The notes: generated from the sequence alone by a model not told the origin. Positions 35,353-45,281 are shown, numbered from the stretch's first letter. The stretch: 49,920 nt of DNA from CBIFVZ01 sp966185765 (GCA_966185765.1 CBIFVZ010000017.1:1-49920); one strand, 5' to 3'. Made by a program: numbers and translations.

Positions 35353-35385
35353 TAAAAAACGCCGGGAAATCCCGGCTTTTTTACG
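35353..35385. terminator. Bidirectional terminator after yjbD
   Basis: AAAAAAC-GCCGGG-AAAT-CCCGGC-TTTTTT: a 6-bp GC stem at 35361-35376 flanked by A and T runs, so it can stop transcription from both sides. Confidence 0.88.
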
Positions 35386-35539
35386 CGATGAAAAGTGACG
35401 CGTTAGCGCGATGCTGAACGCCAGGCATGTTGTGAACAGAAATTCAGGCTAAGAAAAGCGTCCTTTTAAGACCAAATTATTGAGCCTCTTTTCTCCACTC
35501 ACAGCGCCCTTCATAGTTTTTAACGCGCACGTGCATACA

Positions 35540-35810
35540 GTGTGGGGTTGCTGCCCCCGCTGAAATCGGCAAAGCGTTCACGGCTGGCCGGGGTGCGATT
35601 TACAGGGACAACATTGCCGGGAGCAATGTTGAACAACGCGTTAGCGTTGGCCCCGAAGGGGTGTGGCCCAGGGATGGGCCGAGTAATCATGCCTCGCGCC
35701 GCCCCCGATAAGCCAGGCGGGATAAGCTGCGCGCACCGCCCAACGGGCGGCGATTTCCTGGCGGGGTCGCGGGGATTGTTAAGGGGGATGCGAAAATCCC
35801 CCTTAACCCG
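35540..35810. repeat. Palindrome-packed GC-rich non-coding block
   Basis: Within about 270 bases lie at least six separate hairpins: AACATTGC/GCAATGTT (35610-35630), AACGC/GCGTT (35635-35648), CCCC/GGGG (35651-35661), GGCCC/GGGCC (35665-35680), CCGCCC/GGGCGG (35736-35750) and an 11-bp perfect stem GTTAAGGGGGA/TCCCCCTTAAC (35778-35807). Short open frames cross it, but they have no ribosome site or codon pattern. It lies between the convergent yjbD and rluF genes. It looks like a structured mobile repeat or a structured RNA; I do not recognise the family. Confidence 0.6.
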
Positions 35811-35903
35811 TTCACCGACAAGGCAGCCACGTTATTCAACCCAACGTAAAGTGAACGGAACAATCCACCGCACGCAAGGCCCACCGAACGGAGCACGACA
35901 GTG

Positions 35904-36791
35904 CTAGCGCCCCTTTTTCTTACGCCCCGGCCCGCTAAACCGCTTACGGTTCGCCAGCTCCGCCGGGGTTTTCGCCATATTTTTCCCCCCGCTGCCAGCG
36001 GGCTTCTTCACAGGCGTTGCAGAGGATTTCGCCTTCGGTTTCGCTTTGGTTTTGGTGGCGGCGTCTTCTGAAGATGACTTCTCAAGCAGCTTAAACAGCT
36101 CCACCAGCTCATCGTCGGTCAGGTCTCGCCATTCGCCCGGCGGCAGGCCTTTGAGGCTGACGTTCATGATGCGCGTGCGCTCAAGCTTAGTGACTTCAAA
36201 ACCAAAGTGTTCACACATACGGCGAATCTGGCGGTTAAGCCCCTGAACCAGCGTGATGCGAAAGACGAACGGCGCTTCTTTCTTCACCTTGCACTTTTTG
36301 GTTACCGTGCCGAGGATCGGCACGCCACGGCTCATGCCCAGTATGAATTCATCCGTCACCGGTTTATTTACCGTCACCAGATATTCTTTCTCGTGCTCGT
36401 TGCCGGCGCGAAGAATTTTGTTCACCAGATCACCGTGGTTGGTGAGGAAAATCAGCCCCTGAGAATCTTTATCCAGGCGGCCAATGGGGAATACGCGGCT
36501 GCTGTGATTGACGAAATCGACGATGTTGTCTTTCTCACTGCCTTCCGTCGTGCTGACGATACCGACGGGCTTGTTCAATGCGATTAACACCAGGTCATCT
36601 TCCTGACGCGGCTCAATAAGTTGACCGTTGACCTTTACGATATCTCCCACGTTGACCTGGTCACCGACAGTGGCGCGTTTACCGTTGATAAACACATTTC
36701 CTTGTTCGATGTAGCGGTCAGCCTCACGGCGCGAGCAGATACCGCTTTCGCTGATGTATTTGTTTAATCGGATAGATGAGTTCGGCAGCAT
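35904..36791 (-). CDS. rluF: 23S rRNA pseudouridine(2604) synthase RluF
   Basis: This 295-residue enzyme isomerises U2604 of 23S rRNA (and U35 of tRNA-Tyr in E. coli). It has an S4 RNA-binding domain (RLNKYISESGICSRREADRYIEQGNVFING, residues 7-60) and the RsuA/RluB/E/F catalytic domain with the active Asp in GRLDKDSQGL, then VQGLNRQIRRMCEHFGFEV. The C-terminal tail is Lys/Ala/Pro-rich, as is usual. CAGGAGAAAC precedes the ATG. It lies 72 bp after yjbB; pepE, which separates the two in E. coli, is missing. Confidence 0.94.
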   Translation of the reverse strand: MLPNSSIRLNKYISESGICSRREADRYIEQGNVFINGKRATVGDQVNVGDIVKVNGQLIEPRQEDDLVLIALNKPVGIVSTTEGSEKDNIVDFVNHSSRVFPIGRLDKDSQGLIFLTNHGDLVNKILRAGNEHEKEYLVTVNKPVTDEFILGMSRGVPILGTVTKKCKVKKEAPFVFRITLVQGLNRQIRRMCEHFGFEVTKLERTRIMNVSLKGLPPGEWRDLTDDELVELFKLLEKSSSEDAATKTKAKPKAKSSATPVKKPAGSGGKNMAKTPAELANRKRFSGPGRKKKGR

Positions 36792-36863
36792 AGTTTCTCC
36801 TGTAAGAGGCGAACTATATCGCAGGCTGCCGGGCTTAAAAATAGCTGGCAGCCACTGGCAGGA

Positions 36864-38495
36864 TTAATAATCGTCGCGCTCGTCGTCTTCGTCCGGCTGC
36901 TCCATTACGCTGTACGCGACGGCGCAGAACAGAGAATTAAGACGCTTCATGTCGCCGAGTAATCCCAGATGCAGCGAACTGGTTTCGATACTTTGCACGT
37001 TTTGCTGATGCAGCCGGTCAACATGTGCATGTGAATAACGACGATTCATGATGCGAAAACGATGCTTGCTGCGGCGCAGGCGGCGAGCGCTGTCTATGTC
37101 ACCGGAGAAAAAGACCGACATCGCCAGCTGTAAGTTGCTAAGCAGCTGATCGTAGAGGGCATCCAGTTCTTTTAATCCCTCCTGCGAAAACGCACGGCGC
37201 GCAGCGAAGGATTTGTCGGCAATTTCACTGCCCATGCGCTCGACAATGTCGGACGCCTGCTCCAGGTTGAGCGACATTTCGATGATTTCCGCCCAGCGAC
37301 GGGACTCTTCCTCCGCCAGTTCATCCTTCGGCATGCGCGCCAGATAGAGTTTGATAGCGGTATAAAGCACGTTCACGTCGTCTGCTATTTTGCGCAGCTC
37401 TTTCTCTGCACGTGGCTCACCGTGAATCACCTTGCGCAGACCATCCATCATGTTCTCTATGGCATCGCCAATACGCAGCGTTTCGCGGGCGGCGTTAGCG
37501 AGCGCCAGCGCCGGGGTATCCAGCGCGCTCGGGTCGAGGTGCTTTGGCTTAAGGCGCGTTTCCAGCTCCGGCGTGTCACGAATAAAACGCCGACACAGGC
37601 GCGCCATCGGCTCGGCAAAAGGCACCATTGCCAGGCAGCGAAGCAGGTTGTAGAAGACATGGAAATAAATCACCAGCTCCGATTGCGCAAGCGGCAGGTG
37701 GTGCATAACGCGCGCCAGCACGTGAACAAACGGCAGTACCAGCAGGCTACCGATAAGCTTAAACAGCAGGCTACCCAGCGCCACGCGCCGAGCAGCGGCG
37801 TTAGCGGCGCTGTTGTTAATCATGGCTAATAGCCCGGAGCCAAGGTTGGCCCCAATCACCAGACACAACGCAACATCAAAGGCGATAACGCCGGTCGCCG
37901 TGAGCGTGGCGGTCAGCAGCACCGCCGCGAGGCTGGAATAGCTGATTATCGCAAACACCGCGCCAATCAGCGCATCAAGCATGATGTCGCCCGTGAGCGA
38001 TGCAAAGATGACCTTCACGCCGGAGGCCTGGGTGATGGGCGTAACCGCCTGCACAATTAACTCAAGCGCCAGCAGAATCAGGCCAAGACCAATGCCGACA
38101 CGCCCCAGTTGACCCGCACGGTTTTGCTTGCGCCCCAGGAAGAAGATAACGCCGATAAATATCAGCAGCGGTGACAGCCAGGAGAGATCGAAGGTCAGAA
38201 TACGCGCCATTAACGCGGTCCCGACGTCTGCACCCAGCACAATCACCAGCGCAGGCGTGAGTGCCACAAGGTCCTGAGCGACGAACGACGTCACCAGCAT
38301 GGTGGTGGCATTACTGCTCTGAACCAGCGCGGTAACACCAATACCGGCGCAGAAAGCGAGCGGTTTTTTCTCCACGCTGCGGCTGAGTACGGTACGCAGA
38401 CGTGCGCCGAAAACGCGCATCACGCCGGTACGCACAATGTGCGTGCCCCAGACCAGCAGCGACACTGCGGAAAGCAGGTGCAACAGTGTTAACAC
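36864..38495 (-). CDS. yjbB: YjbB, Na/Pi-cotransporter-like phosphate exporter
   Basis: This 543-residue protein starts at GTG with AAGGAGAACCT upstream. The N-terminal 310 residues have two Na/Pi-cotransporter (NptA/PF02690) repeats with the QSSNATTMLV signature and GADVGTALMAR; the C-terminal 220 residues form a soluble PhoU-like helical domain (residues 330-530). In E. coli YjbB exports phosphate when the cell holds excess. It is leftward like metH, separated from it by a strong terminator. Confidence 0.93.
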   Translation of the reverse strand: MLTLLHLLSAVSLLVWGTHIVRTGVMRVFGARLRTVLSRSVEKKPLAFCAGIGVTALVQSSNATTMLVTSFVAQDLVALTPALVIVLGADVGTALMARILTFDLSWLSPLLIFIGVIFFLGRKQNRAGQLGRVGIGLGLILLALELIVQAVTPITQASGVKVIFASLTGDIMLDALIGAVFAIISYSSLAAVLLTATLTATGVIAFDVALCLVIGANLGSGLLAMINNSAANAAARRVALGSLLFKLIGSLLVLPFVHVLARVMHHLPLAQSELVIYFHVFYNLLRCLAMVPFAEPMARLCRRFIRDTPELETRLKPKHLDPSALDTPALALANAARETLRIGDAIENMMDGLRKVIHGEPRAEKELRKIADDVNVLYTAIKLYLARMPKDELAEEESRRWAEIIEMSLNLEQASDIVERMGSEIADKSFAARRAFSQEGLKELDALYDQLLSNLQLAMSVFFSGDIDSARRLRRSKHRFRIMNRRYSHAHVDRLHQQNVQSIETSSLHLGLLGDMKRLNSLFCAVAYSVMEQPDEDDERDDY

Positions 38496-38796
38496 AGGTT
38501 CTCCTTATCGTTTTTTATTTCCCTGGAATCATACCAACGCGGGCAATACCGCCCGCCAGCGCCCTTTCATGTCAGGAAGGGCGATAACAGAATCTTATCG
38601 GTAAGTATAAGCATTTACCTGTAAGAAAAAGACAGGACGCCATTACGGCGTCCTGCAGGGTGTAAACAAAAATGACAGTTTTGTGAAACCGTTCGCTTAA
38701 TGCCCACCGGGCGCGCTTCACAGCGACAGACGGTTTACACGCAATCACACATAAAAATCACGGCATACAGGCAATGCAGCCCGCCCTCAGCCGCGT
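38496..38796. other. Intergenic region between metH and yjbB
   Basis: This region holds the metH terminator (38623-38655) and then the yjbB promoter on the leftward strand. I see no other gene. Confidence 0.6.
38623..38655 (-). terminator. metH terminator
   Basis: CAGGACGCC and GGCGTCCTG form a perfect 9-bp stem; read leftward it is followed by TCTTTTTCTTAC. It lies about 140 bases after the metH stop. Confidence 0.85.
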
Positions 38797-41700
38797 TTAG
38801 TCAGCGTCATAGCCGAGATTAGGGGCCAGCCAGCGCTCAACCTCGCTCACGCTCATGCCTTTACGCTGGGCATAATCTTCAACCTGATCGCGCTGAATCT
38901 GTGCCACGGCAAAGTATTTGCTGTCAGGGTGGCTGAAATACCAACCCGATACCGACGCACCTGGCCACATGGCGAAAGATTCTGTGAGCTTCATGCCGGT
39001 ATGTTTTTCTACCTCCAGCAACTGCCAGATGGTGGCCTTCTCGGTATGCTCCGGGCAGGCCGGATAGCCCGGCGCGGGACGAATGCCCTGGTAGTTTTCG
39101 CGCACCAGCTCTTCATTGCTGAGGTTCTCGTTTGGCGCATAGCCCCACAGCACTTTGCGCACCCGCTCATGCAGGTATTCCGCGAAGGCTTCTGCCAGAC
39201 GGTCAGCCACGGCTTTCACCATGATTTTGTTGTAATCATCATGCTGCGCGTCAAACGCCTCGGCCAGCGCGTCTTCCTCAAGCCCGCCGGTGACGGCAAA
39301 TGCGCCCAGATAATCGGCTTTGCCGCTGTGTTTGGGCGCGACAAAGTCCGCAAGACAGTAGTTGGCAAAACCGACTTTCTCGGTCTGCTGGCGCAGGTGA
39401 TGGCTTACCGCCAGCACATGGGTACGCGATTCGTCGCGATAGATTTCGATGTCGTCATCCACACGGTTGGCCGGGAAAATGCCCACCACGCCGCGCGGCG
39501 TCAGCGACTTATCGGCGCTAAGTTTGTCGAGCATGGCGTTGGCGTCATTAAACAGACGCTGGGCCTCTTCACCTACCACCTCATCAGAGAAGATGCGCGG
39601 GTATTTACCCGCCAGCGACCAGGTCATGAAAAACGGCGTCCAGTCGATGTAGTTGCGCAGCGTTTCGATACTGGCGCGGATTTCTTCAACACCGAGGCGG
39701 TGCGCCACGGGCGGCGTGTAGCTGCTCCAGTCAAAAGCCAGATCGTTTTCTCGCGCCGCCTGAAGCGACACCGGCGGCGTGCGCGGCTTTTTACGCCCGT
39801 GCTGCTCGCGTACCACTTCGTACTCGCGCTTAGTGCGCGCCACAAACTCATCATACTGGGTCGCTGACAGCAGCGACGACACGACGCCCACGGTACGCGA
39901 GGCGTTCTGCACATACACCGTTGGCCCGCTGTAGTTCTGCTCAATCTTCACGGCCGTGTGTGCTTTTGAGGTGGTGGCACCGCCAATCAGCAGCGGTAGC
40001 GTGAAGCCCTGGCGTTCCATCTCTTTAGCGACGTTGACCATTTCATCAAGCGACGGCGTAATCAGGCCCGACAGACCGATGATGTCAGCGTTGTGCTCTC
40101 TGGCGGTTTTCAAAATGGTGTCACACGGCACCATAACGCCCAGGTCGATAATCTCGTAGTTGTTACACTGGAGCACCACGCCCACGATGTTTTTGCCGAT
40201 GTCATGCACGTCGCCCTTCACGGTCGCCAGCACGATTTTACCGTTGCTCTTACCTTTCTCTTTGCTGGCCTCAATGAACGGCTCCAGATACGCCACCGCC
40301 TGCTTCATCACGCGCGCCGATTTCACCACCTGCGGCAGGAACATCTTGCCCTCACCGAACAGATCGCCGACCACGTTCATGCCGTCCATCAGCGGCCCTT
40401 CAATCACTTCAATGGGACGCGCAGACAACAGGCGGGCTTCTTCGGTGTCCTGCTCAATAAACTCAGTGATGCCTTTGACCAGCGAATATTCCAGACGCTT
40501 TTTCACCTCCCAACTGCGCCATTCAGCCTGCTGGGTGTTGGAGGCCTCGTCGGCTTTGCTGCCACGGTATTTTTCCGCCAGTTCCAGCAGGCGCTCGGTA
40601 GCGTCATCGCGGCGGTTGAGTACCACGTCTTCTACGGCATCACGCAGTTCAGCGGGCAGGTCGTCGTATATGGCAAGCTGACCGGCGTTGACGATGCCCA
40701 TATCCATGCCGTTACGAATGGCGTAGTACAGGAATACCGCGTGAATCGCCTCACGTACCGGGTCGTTGCCGCGAAACGAGAACGACACGTTAGAGACACC
40801 GCCGGAAATCAGCGCATGCGGCAGCTCGCGCTTGATGTCCTCGCAGGCACCGATAAAGTCCATCGCATAGTTATTATGCTCGTCGATGCCGGTCGCGACC
40901 GCAAAGATGTTGGGGTCAAAGATGATGTCTTCCGGCGGGAAGCCGACGTCTTCGGTGAGGATGCGGTAAGCGCGACGGCAAATTTCAATTTTGCGCGCAC
41001 GGGTGTCTGCCTGGCCGATTTCATCAAACGCCATCACCACCATTGCCGCGCCGTAACGCCGCACCCGCTTCGCGTGTTCAGTGAAGGCCTCGACACCCTC
41101 TTTCATCGAGATGGAGTTCACCACGCCTTTGCCCTGAATGCACTTCAGGCCTTTTTCGATGACGTCCCATTTCGAGGAGTCAATCATAATCGGCACGCGG
41201 GCAATGTCCGGCTCGCCGGCAATCAGGTTGAGGAAACGCACCATCGCCGCTTCGGCGTCGAGCATGCCCTCATCCATGTTGATATCAATGATCTGCGCGC
41301 CGTTTTCTACCTGCTGGCGCGCCACGTCCAGCGCTTCAGCGTATTTTTCTTCTTTGATGAGGCGCTTGAATTTTGCAGAGCCGGTGACGTTGGTACGCTC
41401 ACCGACGTTCACAAACAGGCTGTCTGCGCCGATATTGAGCGGCTCCAGCCCCGCCAGGCGACAGGCGACCGGCAGCTCAGGCAGGCGGCGCGGCGCAACG
41501 CCCTCTACTGCCCGGCACATGGCCGCGATATGCTCCGGTGTGGTGCCGCAGCAGCCGCCAACAATATTCAGGAAACCGGCTTTCGCCCATTCGCCAATCT
41601 GGGCGGCCATGATGTCCGCATCCAGATCGTATTCGCCGAAGGCGTTGGGCAGCCCGGCGTTCGGGTGTGCGCTAACGTAACATTCAGCGATGCGCGACAT

Positions 41701-42480
41701 CTCGGCTACGTACTGGCGAAGTTCATCCGGGCCAAGCGCGCAGTTAAGACCAAACGACAGCGCGCCCGCATGGCGCAGAGAGTTGTAAAAGGCTTCGGTG
41801 GTCTGGCCAGACAAGGTGCGTCCGGAGGCGTCGGTGATGGTGCCGGAAATCATAATCGGCAGTTCCACGCCGAGCGCCTCAAACTCACTTTTCACAGCGA
41901 AAATCGCGGCCTTAGCATTGAGCGTATCGAACACGGTCTCAATAAGAATCAGGTCCGACCCACCTTCCACCAGCGCGCGGGTGGATTCACGATAGGCCGC
42001 GACCAGCTGATCAAAGGTTACGTTACGAAACGCCGGATCGTTTACATCAGGCGAGATGGACGCGGTGCGGTTGGTTGGCCCCAGTACGCCCGCTACGTAG
42101 CGCGGTTTGTGTGGCGTGCGTGCCGTCCATTCATCGGCGCAGGCGCGGGCGAGCTTTGCCGCTTCCAGATTGATCTCCGCCGACAGCGACTCCATGCGGT
42201 AATCCGCCATCGCAATGGTCGTGGAGTTAAAGGTGTTGGTTTCGATGATGTCCGCACCCGCCTCAAAGTAGGCGTAGTGAATGGCGGTTATCACATCGGG
42301 CCGGGTCAGTACCAGCAGGTCGTTATTTCCCTTAAGATCGCAGGGCCAGTCGGCGAAGCGTTCGCCGCGAAAATCGTTTTCTTCCAGACGGTAGCTCTGA
42401 ATCATGGTGCCCATGCCGCCATCCAGTACCAGAATGCGGTCTTTTAACTGCTGATGCAGTTGCTCAACTTTGCTGCTCAC
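38797..42480 (-). CDS. metH: Cobalamin-dependent methionine synthase
   Basis: This is 1227 residues when started at the GTG ending at 42480 (VSSKVEQLHQQ), exactly the E. coli MetH length; the frame continues upstream to 42543 without family match. Four modules: homocysteine domain (zinc Cys in GLNCALGP and GGCCGTTPEH), methyltetrahydrofolate domain (VNVGERTNVTGS; FDPNIFAVATG), B12 domain with the cobalt-ligand motif DVHDIGKNIVG, and the AdoMet reactivation domain (IRPAPGYPACPEHTEK). It transfers methyl from 5-methyl-THF through methylcobalamin to homocysteine. It is divergent from iclR. Confidence 0.98.
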   Translation of the reverse strand: MSSKVEQLHQQLKDRILVLDGGMGTMIQSYRLEENDFRGERFADWPCDLKGNNDLLVLTRPDVITAIHYAYFEAGADIIETNTFNSTTIAMADYRMESLSAEINLEAAKLARACADEWTARTPHKPRYVAGVLGPTNRTASISPDVNDPAFRNVTFDQLVAAYRESTRALVEGGSDLILIETVFDTLNAKAAIFAVKSEFEALGVELPIMISGTITDASGRTLSGQTTEAFYNSLRHAGALSFGLNCALGPDELRQYVAEMSRIAECYVSAHPNAGLPNAFGEYDLDADIMAAQIGEWAKAGFLNIVGGCCGTTPEHIAAMCRAVEGVAPRRLPELPVACRLAGLEPLNIGADSLFVNVGERTNVTGSAKFKRLIKEEKYAEALDVARQQVENGAQIIDINMDEGMLDAEAAMVRFLNLIAGEPDIARVPIMIDSSKWDVIEKGLKCIQGKGVVNSISMKEGVEAFTEHAKRVRRYGAAMVVMAFDEIGQADTRARKIEICRRAYRILTEDVGFPPEDIIFDPNIFAVATGIDEHNNYAMDFIGACEDIKRELPHALISGGVSNVSFSFRGNDPVREAIHAVFLYYAIRNGMDMGIVNAGQLAIYDDLPAELRDAVEDVVLNRRDDATERLLELAEKYRGSKADEASNTQQAEWRSWEVKKRLEYSLVKGITEFIEQDTEEARLLSARPIEVIEGPLMDGMNVVGDLFGEGKMFLPQVVKSARVMKQAVAYLEPFIEASKEKGKSNGKIVLATVKGDVHDIGKNIVGVVLQCNNYEIIDLGVMVPCDTILKTAREHNADIIGLSGLITPSLDEMVNVAKEMERQGFTLPLLIGGATTSKAHTAVKIEQNYSGPTVYVQNASRTVGVVSSLLSATQYDEFVARTKREYEVVREQHGRKKPRTPPVSLQAARENDLAFDWSSYTPPVAHRLGVEEIRASIETLRNYIDWTPFFMTWSLAGKYPRIFSDEVVGEEAQRLFNDANAMLDKLSADKSLTPRGVVGIFPANRVDDDIEIYRDESRTHVLAVSHHLRQQTEKVGFANYCLADFVAPKHSGKADYLGAFAVTGGLEEDALAEAFDAQHDDYNKIMVKAVADRLAEAFAEYLHERVRKVLWGYAPNENLSNEELVRENYQGIRPAPGYPACPEHTEKATIWQLLEVEKHTGMKLTESFAMWPGASVSGWYFSHPDSKYFAVAQIQRDQVEDYAQRKGMSVSEVERWLAPNLGYDAD

Positions 42481-42571
42481 GCTCACTCCCGACAATGACA
42501 GACCAGGCCAAAAGGCCAGCAGACCATACTGGCATAAACCCACAGTGACGCAAAGTCACTCAGGCGTAACA

Positions 42572-42584
42572 TGAGAGAAGTTCA
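42572..42584. promoter_or_regulatory. Possible MetR site between metH and iclR
   Basis: TGAGAGAAGTTCA differs at one position from the MetR consensus TGAA-N5-TTCA. It lies 92-104 bases upstream of the metH start. The match is suggestive only, because such short sites occur by chance. Confidence 0.35.
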
Positions 42585-42634
42585 CGTCACTGCTCCGACG
42601 AGTGCGGCAAAGGTTGCATTATCGCCAAATAAAA

Positions 42635-42649
42635 CGAAAATTATTTCCA
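42635..42649 (+). promoter_or_regulatory. IclR operator at the iclR promoter
   Basis: CGAAAATTATTTCCA matches the IclR box TGGAAATNATTTCCA at 12 of 14 defined positions. It lies 24-38 bases before the iclR ATG, consistent with autorepression. Confidence 0.75.
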
Positions 42650-42672
42650 CGATACAGAAAAAGGAGTCTGTC

Positions 42673-43509
42673 ATGGCCGCTGCCGTTCCCGCCAAACGTG
42701 GCAAGAAACCCCGCAACGCTACGGCTGTTGCCCCCGCACCGGCTACCGGACAAGTACAGTCGTTAACCCGCGGTCTGAAACTGCTGGAGTGGATTGCCGA
42801 GTCGCACAGCGGTGTGGCGCTCACCGAGCTTGCCCAGCAGGCCGGCCTGCCCAACTCCACCACACACCGCCTGCTAACCACCATGCAGCAGTTAGGCTTT
42901 GTGCGCCAGGTAGGTGAGCTGGGTCACTGGTCGATTGGTGCGCACGCGTTTGTGGTGGGCAGCAGCTTTCTGCAAAGCCGCAACCTGCTGGCGATTGTGC
43001 ACCCGGTGCTGCGCAAGCTGATGGAAGAGTCCGGCGAAACGGTTAACCTGGCGGTGCTCGACCAGAGCGATCACCAGGCGGTGATTATCGACCAGGTGCA
43101 GTGTACGCAGCTGATGCGCATGTCCGCGCCTATCGGCGGCAAACTGCCGATGCACGCCTCCGGTGCCGGTAAAGCTTTTCTGTCGCAGCTTGAAGAACAG
43201 CAGGTCACCGACCTGTTGCATCGCAAAGGACTGCACGTCTACACCCACGCCACGCTGGTGTCACCGCTGCATCTGAAAGAGGATTTACTGCAATCCCGCC
43301 GCCGTGGCTATGCGTTTGACGACGAAGAGCATGCGCTGGGGCTGCGCTGTGTGGCAGCCTGTATTTATAACGAACATCATGAGCCGTTTGCCGCTATTTC
43401 CATTTCTGGCCCCATTTCTCGCATCACCGATGACCGCGTGACCGAACTGGGCGCACTGGCGATTAAGGCTGCCAAAGAGGTAACGCAGGCCTGGGGCGGT
43501 GGGCGCTAA
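42673..43509 (+). CDS. iclR: Acetate operon repressor IclR
   Basis: This is 278 residues from the ATG at 42673 with AAGGAG upstream; the frame is open further left but the extension covers the operator. It has a winged helix-turn-helix (about 35-90: VALTELAQQAGLPNSTTHRLLTTMQQLGFVRQV) and an effector domain (HPVLRKLMEESGETVNLAVLDQS; GGKLPMHASGAGKAFLSQL; FDDEEHALGLRCVAACI). It represses aceBAK when glyoxylate is high or pyruvate low, as known for E. coli. Its 3' end overlaps that of the convergent aceK by 4 bp, with no arpA between them. Confidence 0.97.
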   Translation: MAAAVPAKRGKKPRNATAVAPAPATGQVQSLTRGLKLLEWIAESHSGVALTELAQQAGLPNSTTHRLLTTMQQLGFVRQVGELGHWSIGAHAFVVGSSFLQSRNLLAIVHPVLRKLMEESGETVNLAVLDQSDHQAVIIDQVQCTQLMRMSAPIGGKLPMHASGAGKAFLSQLEEQQVTDLLHRKGLHVYTHATLVSPLHLKEDLLQSRRRGYAFDDEEHALGLRCVAACIYNEHHEPFAAISISGPISRITDDRVTELGALAIKAAKEVTQAWGGGR

Positions 43510-45248
43510 CTTACGTATTCAGGCGCGCCAAAGCGCACGGCAAAGCGCTGGCGTCGCCGGTAGGCATAAACATCTTCCACATGGCCGTTGCGTATGCGCG
43601 TTTGCAGCGCACGCCAGTAGGCGGCACTGAATAAGTCTGCATGCATCTCTTCAAACAGCGGCCCAATACGCGGGTCAGCGCACAGCCAGTGGCGAAACTC
43701 TTCAGGGAAAACGTCTGACGGCGACACGCTGTACCACGGCTCGCTTGCCAGTTCGTCTTCCGGATAACGCGGTGGCGGGATATCGCGAAAGTTCACTTCG
43801 GTCATGTAGCAAATTTCATCATAATCGTAGAACACCACCCGCCCGTGGCGCGTAACGCCAAAGTTCTTAAACAGCATATCGCCAGGGAAGATGTTGGCTG
43901 CCGCCAGCTGGCGAATGGCGTTGCCGTATTCCTCTATCGCGTCACGTAACGGCTGACCTTCAACCTTCTCCAGCCACAGGTTAAGTGGCACCATGCGCCG
44001 CTCAATGTACAGATGGCGCAACACAATACGCTCACCCAGGTCGATGATTTTTTCTGGCACCTCTTCACGCAGCAAGGTCATCAGCGCCGGGCTAATCTGA
44101 TGCTTTTCCAGTACAAAGTTTTCAAACTCCTGAGTATCCGCCATACGCCCGACGCGATCGTGCTCTTTAACTAACTGATAGCAGGCGCGCACATGTTCAG
44201 CGCTCATCTCCTTTTGCGGGGCGAAGCGGTCTTTAATCACTTTAAATACCCGGTCAAAGCCCGGTAGCGTAAACACCAGCATCACCATGCCGCGGATGCC
44301 CGGCGCCTCAATAAACTGCTCGTGCGTGTGGGTGATGTAATCCAGATATTCGCGGTAGCTCTCGGTTTTGGCATGTTTCTGACAACCAATAGCGCTGTAA
44401 AGCTCGGCAGTGGATTTGCCTGGCAGAAGTTCGCGCAGCCACTCCACCAGGGCTGCGGGCAGCGGCGCGTACACCATAAAATAGGAGCGGGCAAAGCCAA
44501 AGACAATGCTGGCTTCGGCGCTGGTGGTCAGGCAGGTATCAACAAACAACTCGCCGTCATCACTGCGGTGAATCGGCAGCAAAAACGGCAGCGTGCCGTG
44601 CGGCGTAAATAATTTTGCCACCAGCCACGCCGCCTTATTGCGATAAAACAGCTCGTTTGCGACCTGTAACCGACTCTGGCGCAGCGTCTCGTCGCTGAAG
44701 TTCTCACGCAGATGACGACAGATATATTGCACATCGCGCACCAGATCCTGCCACGGCAGACGCAGCGGTAAATCCTTGAGCAGCGTGCTCAGCAGCTGCG
44801 TCCAGCCTGCTGTTGGCTCCAGGTCCTTCGCCAGCGGGCGCGGATGTGCCGACAAACGTGTGGCAGGCTGCGAGCTATAGATAAACAGCCGTTCGGGCTT
44901 GAGTGTGCGGTGGCCAAACAGGCGGCAATACACCGAGTTAAAGAAGCTTTCCGCGATTTCAAAGCGCGGGTAGCCCGGCAGCAACGCCGTAAATTGCTGT
45001 TTGACCCTCAGCAAAAAATCGGTGTCAGTGCTTTTACCGTCCGTGATACAGCGCAACTGCTCCACCACCAGACCCACGTGGTGATCGTAAAGATGGATAC
45101 GTTCTTTCATTGCCCGCTGAACGGCGTGCCAGTCCGCTTGCTCAAAACGCTGCTGCGCACCAGAGGTAACTTCCAGAAAACGCCCATACTGGGCGTCGAA
45201 GCCCTGCAGGATGGTTTGTGCAATTAACAGTTCCAGCCCACGCGACAT
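43506..45248 (-). CDS. aceK: Isocitrate dehydrogenase kinase/phosphatase
   Basis: This 580-residue bifunctional enzyme phosphorylates and dephosphorylates isocitrate dehydrogenase, setting the branch between the TCA cycle and the glyoxylate shunt. Family features: TDTDFLLRVKQQFTALLPGYPRFEIAESFFNSV, the ATP-binding region (LLPIHRSDDGELFVDTCLTT), IERRMVPLNLWLEKVEG and FGVTRHGRVVFYDYDEICYMTEVNFRDIP with the catalytic Asp. GAGAGGAATAAGCC precedes the ATG. It is the third gene of aceBAK, preceded by a hairpin that should lower its expression. Confidence 0.97.
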   Translation of the reverse strand: MSRGLELLIAQTILQGFDAQYGRFLEVTSGAQQRFEQADWHAVQRAMKERIHLYDHHVGLVVEQLRCITDGKSTDTDFLLRVKQQFTALLPGYPRFEIAESFFNSVYCRLFGHRTLKPERLFIYSSQPATRLSAHPRPLAKDLEPTAGWTQLLSTLLKDLPLRLPWQDLVRDVQYICRHLRENFSDETLRQSRLQVANELFYRNKAAWLVAKLFTPHGTLPFLLPIHRSDDGELFVDTCLTTSAEASIVFGFARSYFMVYAPLPAALVEWLRELLPGKSTAELYSAIGCQKHAKTESYREYLDYITHTHEQFIEAPGIRGMVMLVFTLPGFDRVFKVIKDRFAPQKEMSAEHVRACYQLVKEHDRVGRMADTQEFENFVLEKHQISPALMTLLREEVPEKIIDLGERIVLRHLYIERRMVPLNLWLEKVEGQPLRDAIEEYGNAIRQLAAANIFPGDMLFKNFGVTRHGRVVFYDYDEICYMTEVNFRDIPPPRYPEDELASEPWYSVSPSDVFPEEFRHWLCADPRIGPLFEEMHADLFSAAYWRALQTRIRNGHVEDVYAYRRRQRFAVRFGAPEYVS

Positions 45249-45281
45249 GGCTTATTCCTCTCGCCCGGCTTGCTTGTAAAG

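Noticed and set aside
40093..42447. A 784-codon open frame opposite metH
   Set aside because: It is the antisense shadow of a GC-rich conserved gene: rich in Arg, His and Val, with no ribosome site and no family match.
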